DNA from: Luzula sylvatica
Lineage: Eukaryota; Streptophyta; Magnoliopsida; Poales; Juncaceae
Assembly: GCA_946800325.1 (NCBI GenBank)
Contig: OX326956.1
Coordinates: forward strand, 75,899,087-75,963,086
DNA: 64,000 bases
Direction of reading: 5' to 3'
Under the pieces are notes generated by a model. That model was not told the DNA's origin and made no database searches. It worked only from the letters and a program-made list of their open reading frames with translations. The position numbers were made by a program, and so were the translations under genes. This document shows positions 56,217 to 64,000 of this stretch, piece by piece. The first letter of the stretch is position 1. Each line of letters opens with the position of its first letter.

Positions 56217-56275
56217 ATGATGATATGATGATACGTGTGATGATGATGATGATATGATGATATGATGATATGCAT
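56150..56275. repeat. Second (GAT)n microsatellite in Helitron B
   Basis: About 30 GAT units with 'atatgatg' interruptions. Confidence 0.9.
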
Positions 56276-56329
56276 GTGTATTAAACCAACTATTTAAAAC
56301 AATAAAACAAAATATTACCACACCACACT

Positions 56330-57700
56330 CTAGAATGACTTTTTCTTGGACTTCAAATCAGTCCCCGCGCGGCTTCCCTTGTAGAAAAGATAATTATAAT
56401 CACCTTTTTGAGGAAAGATGTAAATATACCCCTGCAGTGTTCGAAAATATGAAGAAGGCCAGAGTTTATTATTTGAACTAAAATCTGGGAATTTAAGAAA
56501 TGCATTTATAAAAACTATCAAACATACTCTTTAACTTAAAAGTCATGCCCAAATTAAACCTAATCATGAAAGTCGTCGATGTCAGCCTAAATTAAACTTT
56601 AATAATAATTACAACACTTACTCGTAGCTCAATGAAGACAGTGCATAAGATACGATTGCGTCACACAAAAGCAATAAAATTCTTTCAAAAATGCCCCTGT
56701 AATCAAGAAATAAAAATTAAAAATTGGTTCTACTGTATTGCTAGATCGTCGAGCACCTTGGAGAAATGTTTGTGAATTTGGCGATGATCATTTCTGCCTT
56801 CTGGAGCTGAGGATCATATTGCTTAACTTTCTTCCACGTTAACTTCTAACTAACGCAGTACCTAAATCAGGAGCAAAGAAGAGTTCAGAAATGGCTCCAT
56901 TTTTTAAAGAAGAAATTTGAAAAAAAAATACCTTTGCCGCTATTCGATTTGATCAACCGTTAACTTCCTATCAAAATAATATTCGAAATATGAAATCAAT
57001 TTCAATGTCAACATTAAAATCAATTAAAATATCAATTCTTTCAATTGCGTGCTCGCTTTAATAAACCTCACCGACGAAATCGCTCCAAAATCCTAGGTTT
57101 CACCGAAAAACAGAGAAAAAGTCGATTGGAGAGGAGAGAACTTGCGTCGCGAAATGAACTTTTCCCTAAAAATATAACTATCGCAATGTATTAGCGATAA
57201 CAATATACGTTAATTAAGTTAATTTATTTTATTTTATATAATTGATATATACATATGTATAATTAAATACCTCTTCAATCTCTCTCTCCCTCTCTCCAGT
57301 GAAGAGTTCGCTTTTCTTAAGCTTCGCGGATGATCTGAAAAACCCTACAATCACAAATAAAAATATTAGATTAATAAATTAAATTTTGAGAAAACATTAT
57401 AAAATATTAAAATCAAATATTCTTGAGTTCCATTCATACATACCGAATTATCAAAATCAACATCATCATTTTCATCGTCCAATTTTGATCTATTACCGTT
57501 CACATTCATCTCCAAATCTACACTATCATGCCCCTATAAAAAAACTCATTTTATTAATTAAAAAAAGAACATTAATATACATAAGAAATTAAATATATTC
57601 ATATAACTAAACCTGTTTTTTTTGTCTAAGCCGCTTCATATCACTCGCTTGTTTTTGCTAAACTCCATCGAAAGGCTCTTGTATATCCGTCGCAATTGAT
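56330..57700 (-). other. Exon-like pieces inside Helitron B
   Basis: The minus strand reads LTWKKVKQYDPQLQKAEMII then AKFTNI (about 56860-56770), HDSVDLEMNVNGNRSKLDDE then NDDVDFDNS (about 57530-57450), and MKRLRQKKQ with SIATDIQEPFDGV (about 57700-57620, with an internal stop). They could be exons of a captured gene. No family recognised. Confidence 0.35.
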
Positions 57701-57829
57701 CTGTACAAAAAATAGAAAAATAAATCAAATAACACACAACACATTACCGCTTACCATTCAATTGTGTCTCAATTAGTACCTGAAGATTTTTACAAACAGT
57801 AGAATCTTCATGCAAAAATTTATCGATAT

Positions 57830-58450
57830 TTGTATGATCAGAATGTTCTGAAATTCTCCAATTTATCCAATTGGCAGCAGCGATTTGATGCGATTATGAT
57901 CAGAATGTTCTGAAATTCTCCAATTTATCCAATTGGCAGCATCAATTTGATGCGAAAGAAATCCTAACAGAAAAAATACGGAGAATCGTTAATAAGGAAC
58001 AAAAAATAAGTGCGACAACTGGAAAATTTGATAAAAAAAATCGTACCTGTATGAAGCGGGTTTTCTCGTTGATTTAGGGTTTCGCGACCGCATCCCCTCT
58101 GTTTGTCTAAAGCTTCGTCGCCGCTTTCTTTTCATGGGCATACGTCGCCGATTTCAGGTGGCTAGGGTTTTGGTTTTCCCCAATTTAGACAATTCAGCCA
58201 ATTGGCAGCAGTGATTTTGTGTGAAAGAAATCCTAACTGACAAAATACGGAGAATCGTCAACAAAGAACACCAAATCAGTGCGAAAACCGAAAAAATTGA
58301 AAAGAAAAGCATCGTACCTGGAGTATACGATTTCCCTCGCCGATTTAGAGCTTCACGATTGCAGCCCCTCCGTTGTCTACGGCTTCATTGCCGCTCTCTT
58401 TTCCACGACACCCATCGTCGATTTCGGACAGCTAGGGTTTTGGTTTTCTC
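57830..58450. repeat. Nested tandem duplications near the 5' end of Helitron B
   Basis: A 64-bp unit ('gttctgaaattctccaatttatcc' and 'caattggcagca') is duplicated at 57838-57960. A ~260-bp unit from 'gaaagaaatcctaac' through 'atacggagaatcgt', 'tcgtacctg' and 'gccgct' occurs at 57950-58135 and 58222-58400. Confidence 0.8.
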
Positions 58451-59327
58451 CATCGAGGGTTTTCGCCATTGTTTTCTCTTTTTTTTCCATCCTGAGAGAG
58501 TGAGGAGAGAGAGAGGCGGAGATATAGTAAATGATGTATGGAAGAAATAATGGCATAGACTCGGCTCATGTGATCCGAACAACATTGGTATATCTCGGTC
58601 CATGAAAATCGAGTCTATTGAAATGAGGACCGTCAGATCTCATCACGGAAATTGGATCATGCGGACAGGATGAAATCAATCATGAGAGCACATCAGACGG
58701 TCAAGAAAAAATTGATGACGTGGAGGCCTAAAAAAAAAAAGATTTCCCTAAAATATTAACTAGCTTTTACCCGCGCGCATTCGCGCGGGAGTTCCGCGAG
58801 TATTCTCGAGTTTGAGACTAATTTTTTTTATAGATTAATTTTAATTATATTTTTTTCTATTTTTTGTGGTATTTTATTTCGTATTTAATGTTGCAATTTA
58901 GTATAATTTCTCGAATATAAATAAATATATCATATATGATGGTTGCGCGCATGATATCAACAAATTATGAATATATATCGAACGTAACATATAGGTATAC
59001 AATAAACAAAACATAAGTATTTCGTAACTAAGAAACAAACAACAATAAATTAATTTTAATAATAAAAGAAACGAAAAAAATTACAACAAAATAAACTTCT
59101 AATTAATTGAATTATTAAAAAATTACACAATTAAATATATCCGAACTTTTCATTAAATAATAAAATCTGCAAGTATTATATATTTGCCTCAGTAAAGCAC
59201 AATATTTATAACTTTTACAGCAAGTACTGTTTGAATTGTTCAAGAGCCGGCTTTCTTCAACAATTCAAACAGTTCTTGTTGTAAAATTTGTCTATTTCTT
59301 TTACATCATCGGCAAAATGGGTGGAAT

Positions 59328-59329
59328 GG

Positions 59330-59370
<41 letters not shown>

Positions 59371-59400
59371 TGATGCAGATGACTATGATGATAATGATGA
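59328..59400. repeat. (GAT)n microsatellite in Helitron C
   Basis: About 15 GAT units plus an imperfect tail, placed at the same distance from the 3' terminus as in copies A and B. Confidence 0.95.
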
Positions 59401-60399
59401 TCGTTTTCATATTCGTAGTCGTGTAGTTCGAGAGCCGGTTTTCTCGAGCAATTCAAACGTTTTTTACTATAAAATTTGTTTATTGTTTTATACGTCATCG
59501 GCAAAATCAAGAAAATAAGCCGAAATGTTATTATAAAATCGTTTGATTTTGCTTGTTTGTATTTCGATTTGTGTTTGCATTTGCATTTCATATTTGTGTT
59601 CGTATTTGGTTCTGTATTTTCATTTGTATTTCCTACCACAAAACATAAAATCGTCAGTGGCTTTGTTTGTAATTGTGTATGCATTTGAATAGCTTTGTTT
59701 GTATTCGCCTTTACATTTGTATCTGTAATTTGTCTTTGTATTTGTGACTATATTTCTTGTTGTATATTGTATTCATGTTTGTATTTTGTATATTATTTCG
59801 TATTTTTACACATATTTATATTTGCACTATCATTGGTATTTGATTCAGTTTTTTCATTTTCATTTCGTAGTCATGTTTTTTTGAACTTTTATATGTTTCA
59901 ATTTGTTTTTCTTGCAAGTATTTTCCGTTCCATCAAGCCATTAAACACAGAAACAATAAATCTTGTGTTTTCAGTTCAAGTACATATAATTTCGTCAACA
60001 CATACATGGATTGATCCGATATAGCATGCATAAACAATTAATAGTTTTTGGTTTTTGCAATCTGAGCACATATTAATCTCATGAAAGGCTATGTAGTTTG
60101 ATCGAGTATAGTATAATTCGAATCATGCTAATCTAATGAAATCGTAATTTGAATAGAATTGTGTTGTATAATTCGTTCATAATCATAGCAATTTATTCCA
60201 TTATAGTTTGAGCATAGTTTGATCCAGTACAGTATAGTTCAGCAAAAATTTATTCCAATCAAAATAATTTATTCTCAGTACATGTTTCATATATTTTTCA
60301 TACATCATGATGAAACAAAGAGGCAAGAAAACATAAGACATAAGATCGTAGAGTGGTCTCAGATCAATTGGGTTTCCGAAATTTCTGCCTTGTCACAGC

Positions 60400-60935
60400 A
60401 TGGACGAAACCGATGACTAAACCTAATAAGGTTCCACTCGAGGAGCCGTAGCACCGCAGAGCACACTTATTAGGAATCGTACCGGAACGACTCATGCTAC
60501 GACCCGAAAGAAATATCAAAAGCATTATTCGTGCATCGTCATCGACCCGGGAAAAAAAAGTAGAAAACAACAAAAGATTCCGATCCGCCGTAAACCTAAT
60601 AAGGTTCCACTCCAGGAGCCATAGCACACCGGAGCACACTTATTAGAAATCATACAGAAACGACTCAACTCATGCTACGACACGGAAGAAATACCAAAAA
60701 CATTATTCATGCATCATCATCGAACCGGGGAAAAAAGGATAGAAAGCAACAAAAAATTGTCATCCACTGTACCATGAAAAGCAACACCAACCAGTAAACA
60801 ACAGCGAGCCGCAAGACCACCTGAGACCAGCACAAAGCACAGGACCAAAAATGGCCAAGAGGGGAGCTGCAAGACCACCCGAGACCAGCACAAACCACAT
60901 GACCAAAAATGGCCAAGAGAACAGCGTACAAAAAC
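60400..60935. repeat. Tandem duplications (~185 bp, then ~60 bp) in Helitron C
   Basis: 'aaacctaataaggttccact', 'gagccgtagcac', 'gagcacacttattag' and 'ctcatgctacgac' occur at 60420-60590 and again at 60593-60770. 'gcaagaccacc.gagaccag' with 'gaccaaaaatggccaagag' repeats at 60810-60865 and 60868-60925. Confidence 0.9.
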
Positions 60936-61284
60936 CAACCACATCACAAAAGTACCACGACCCAAAGCTGTAATCGAGAGGAGAACTACCAATTGATCAA
61001 ACAGCCACAATTAACCAAGAGCAAACATAATCCAACAACCCAAAACATGAGATGCTCGCACCAGCAGCGAAAAACATAATCCACACTTCGAACCGAAAAG
61101 GCAGCCGTCACAATCTTTTCGAACCCAAATTTGTTACCGGCAATCACACGCAGAACCTATCCACAAAGACAATCGAGCAAAATTCAGAAACCAGTTACCA
61201 AATTCATCCCTGATCGAATAATAAAAAGAAAGAAGAGATATAAATCAGAACCATCAAGCAGTGATGAAGAGAGAGAATAAGACA

Positions 61285-61745
61285 AAATCAGAAACTACCG
61301 ATCAAATCCAGCCCTGAACCAACACGAAAGAGTAAAGAGAGACCAGTAATGGGCAAAATCGTGCCCAATACGTATATCATGCAAGCCGATAAAATCAAAT
61401 TCATTCGAAACAGCAGCTAAAGTTTGCAAACGAAGAAAACAATAACAATAAAACAACAACAAAAAGTAAGAAAAGAAATCAGTGCAAACCCTAGAAATCA
61501 AAACCACCGATAAAGGGCAAAATCGTGCCCAATATGCATATCATATTAATCATAACAGTCAAAATCAGGAACTGGCGACCAAATCCAGTCCTGATCCAAC
61601 ACCAAAGATTAAAAAGAGACCGATAAGGAGCAAAATTGTCTCCAATACACATATCGTGCAAGCCCATAAACCAAATTCATTCGAAACATAAGCAAAATCT
61701 TACAAAGAAAGAAAACAACCAAGACAGTAAGAAAAAAAATCGGGA
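61285..61745. repeat. ~260-bp tandem duplication in Helitron C
   Basis: 'accaaatccag.cctga.ccaacac', 'agagaccgata', 'cccaatac', 'tcgtgcaagcc', 'ccaaattcattcgaaac' and 'gaaaacaa' recur at about 61300-61440 and 61575-61720; a partial third lies at 61500-61530. Confidence 0.8.
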
Positions 61746-62189
61746 AAAACCCTAGAAATCAAAACCATTAGAAAAAGCACCAAAAGCTCGCAGATGAGGA
61801 GAACAACAACAACAACAAAAACGAAAACAATAAGCAAAGAAATCGACTGCAAACCATACTGTGGGACTGGAAGAATCCGGCGAAAGAATCGTCCGTATCG
61901 TCGCTAATGGGCACTTTTAGCTCTAGGGTTCTTTCTTTTTCTTTCTTGTCGTGCAAATGAAGAAAGAGAGAAGAGGAGAATGGGGTGCAAGTGGATGAGG
62001 CCATTTCAAGCCCGGATGGACTCGGTCCATATGAACTGTGCCATACCAACATAACATGAATCATGTAAACCGCGTCCATTCAATTTTAGATCGTCCGATT
62101 TTGATCGAACGGTCCAGATTAGAAGGGTGACGTGGAGGCACCAGATGAAGGCGATTTCCCTAACTTTATAACTATTAATAATTATATAA

Positions 62190-62930
62190 TATATAATACC
62201 ATATATACATATATCGAGCAATGTAGGGCTATTTTATTTGGATTTTTGCAACTCATCTCAATAGTTTTCAAATTTAATGAAGGAGAATATATCATATATC
62301 CGTCTCTTGAGAAAAGTTGGGCCTGTGTTAGATCATTTTTGTAATTCAGCCCAATAATTCTCAAATTTAATAAAGGGGAATATTTCACGTTCTATTTTCT
62401 TGCTCGTTTCTTCTTCTCTAATCTTCTTCATTAACAAAAGGAAAAATAATAATACCTCGTAATATTTGATATTTTTCAATTTTAAGTGGATAGATTAGAT
62501 ATATTTTCAATTTGGAAATGATAAATTTGATACATCTCTGGTTTGAAAGATTAAATTTGATATTTACAATTTTTGGGGGTAAATTTGATATTTTAAGTTT
62601 TTCTAGAGATATACTTGAAATTACTCTTAAATATCACGTGTCTTAGAATCTTGTAAAGAAAAATAAAATAAAATAATCACATTCTTTTGTTACACTGAAA
62701 ATATTGTTGTACATGCATTTTACAAAATCTTAAAAATCTCAAATAATAAAAAACAAATTATATGAATTGTATCCAAAGCTGTAAATCTTTTGTACCCTAA
62801 TGCTTGCTATAATATCAAATCATATTTTGCATTGTTATCATGCAAAGTTGTATTCTTATTTTACGAGATATTGTAGAAAACTATGCTATCTCGTAAAATT
62901 ATTCAATAATATATTTTTTTAGAAATCTTA
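62190..62930. other. Sequence right of the Helitron array
   Basis: Two diverged copies of the short flank repeat lie at 62240-62300 and 62313-62385. They are followed by 'aaatttgatatt' low-complexity sequence (62460-62640) of the type seen near Mutator-like arms. No gene. Confidence 0.5.
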
Positions 62931-64000
62931 ATGTTAATTATTTCTGGTCAGCTTTTTTTAGAAATCTTCTTTGAGTCTCTCTCTCATCGTTAATTATTTG
63001 TCCCTGTTTATTATTATTATTATTTAATGTTATAAATTAAATTCAAAAATATTATATTTTTACATTTAATTTAATTTAATTGTATCTCATTATATTATTA
63101 TATCATAAATATTGTATATATCACTACAAATTTAGACTACACTATTTCTTACACTATTTTATATTAAATTATTTAATTATATTCTATTATATTCTATTAT
63201 AATATAATATCATATTGTATTATAATATATTACATAATATTTTGTTCTATTCTATTATAAATACTAATACTATATTAATGCATAATAAATATTATACTAT
63301 TTATATATTATATTATTAATGTATATAATTCTAAAGAAAATGTTGCTTCCGTAAAAAATCGCATAATCATGTTAATATAGATCATACGATCTTGATCAAA
63401 AAATCCAAATTACATAATTTTTTATTTGAACATGATCCATATAAGCCAAATAATGTAAGTGTTACATCAACTTGATTCATTGTGGATCAAATTCATTCAT
63501 ATTTTTGGCTCAATTAAATATGAAAAAATTTCAAAATCATAAAATTTATGAATCTTGTAAAAAAAAACTCCTAAATTTACATCCGTAGTAATTAAAGAAA
63601 TTGTTATTTTTTATTAATTTCCAAAAAAAATCCTAAATTTTTTTGTACCATATAATAATTTTGAAAAAATCATTATTATATGTTATATGTTATATAATTT
63701 TAATATTTCATACATTATAAATATTTGACTTTTATATTTTTTATTCCTGAAAAACTAATATAAAATAATAATAAGATGGTCAACAATATTCAAAGAAAAT
63801 CTTACAAATATTTAAAAAATAAAATATTATGAAACTGTAAGAATTATATAAAAGAAGAATGAAAATAAAAAATTAGATATTGAAATATATATTTTTCTAA
63901 CAATATATTAAAATCAACAATATGATTTAAATTTGATGTTTGACGAAATAGTTTTTAGTGATAGAATCCATTTAACTTATTATATAATTGAAAAATAGGT
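62930..64000. repeat. Dispersed repeat, copy 4 (runs off the window)
   Basis: 62935-63070 matches 37510-37640 ('ttctggtcag', 'ctttgagtctctctctcatcg', 'aatgttataaattaaattcaaaaat'). 63930-64000 matches 35985-36055 and 43930-43990. Between them is very AT-rich DNA. The order (end of one unit, then start of the next) hints at an original tandem arrangement. Confidence 0.65.

Larger units (their letters stand above)
53799..58759 (-). mobile_element. Non-autonomous Helitron, array copy B
   Basis: The minus strand ends with a hairpin (53810-53827, one terminal pair lost to A/T) and CTAG (53799-53802) followed by T. Copy A begins at once beyond that point. The same 3' 650 bp, GAT tract (54356-54440) and TTCGTATTT-rich DNA (54440-55690) follow. 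Then come degenerate 60-bp repeats with 'aacatatggc', another GAT tract (56150-56270), exon-like pieces (56730-56860, 57450-57540) and a ~260-bp tandem duplication before the 5' end. No Rep/helicase frame. Confidence 0.85.
58760..62180 (-). mobile_element. Non-autonomous Helitron, array copy C
   Basis: A perfect hairpin (58770-58789) and CTAG (58760-58763) end the minus-strand element; copy B starts directly after. It has the same 3' region, a GAT tract (59328-59395), TTCGTATTT-type DNA (59400-59860), a second partial copy of 'agagccggttttct' (59431) and several tandem duplications. The right part (60400-62100) is richer in C and A and has leader-like 'aaccctagaaatcaaaacca' segments. The 5' end is near 62180: 'gatttccctaa' (62152) matches the same words at the end of copy B (58741). 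Confidence 0.82.

Noticed and set aside
46765..62180. Autonomous Helitron
   Set aside because: No Rep motif (HUH) or helicase frame is visible in any copy on either strand.
1..64000. tRNA, rRNA or organellar DNA insertions
   Set aside because: I saw no A/B-box pair with a plausible cloverleaf, no rRNA blocks and no recognisable plastid or mitochondrial gene sequence; the organelle-related pieces are nuclear genes with introns.

Overview
This is an AT-rich, gene-poor stretch of a plant nuclear genome, most likely a eudicot. The evidence is plant LINE ORFs, plant-type Helitron ends, a TRIM element with a Met-initiator tRNA primer site, and fragments of plant genes (O-fucosyltransferase, FKBP53-like, RECA2-like, organellar MetRS, TADA-like, ZW10, SAC phosphatase). 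No intact host gene was found. The window is layered transposable elements and broken gene copies; the only long open frames belong to a LINE.

Layout. 0.8-5.5 kb: MULE-like elements with long inverted ends. The larger (about 1.96-5.50 kb) carries fragments of two unrelated genes, ZW10 (+) and a SAC-domain phosphoinositide phosphatase (-), and has a 668-bp hAT element with a perfect 8-bp target duplication in one arm. 5.6-9.7 kb: a solo LTR, then an O-fucosyltransferase pseudogene interrupted by three different DNA elements (hAT, Mutator-like, PIF/Harbinger), each with its own target duplication. 10.6-20.9 kb: fragments of RECA2 (-), organellar methionyl-tRNA synthetase (+) and tRNA adenosine deaminase (+). 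A near-complete LINE (12.4-19.75 kb, -) lies inside the MetRS exon. 22.2-23.9 kb: a 5'-truncated LINE relative. 24.7-26.6 kb: a 21-bp minisatellite joined to a GC-richer 41-bp one. 26.6-27.45 kb: a roughly 310-bp direct duplication.

29.86-31.08 kb: a second PIF-like element holding degenerate GTATTCG repeats and ATA/TTA microsatellites. 31.4-31.9 kb: a foldback element. 32.4-35.3 kb: an unrecognised spliced fragment and an FKBP53-like histone-chaperone/prolyl-isomerase pseudogene (-). 35.2-45.2 kb and again from 62.9 kb to the window end: diverged copies of a non-coding dispersed repeat, a 1-kb foldback at 37.66-38.70 kb, and a young TRIM (39,497-41,324). 46.77-62.2 kb: a head-to-tail array of three related non-autonomous Helitrons. 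Each has the 3' hairpin plus CTAG on the minus strand, a GAT microsatellite at the same offset, long TTCGTATTT-type degenerate repeats and internal tandem duplications. The first contains an 80-bp exon-like unit repeated four times.

The elements do not form a pathway; the interest is in their nesting order, which gives a relative history, and in how many gene fragments were captured or stranded. All identifications rest on motif recognition by eye. Splice sites, element 5' ends and family names need alignment to confirm.
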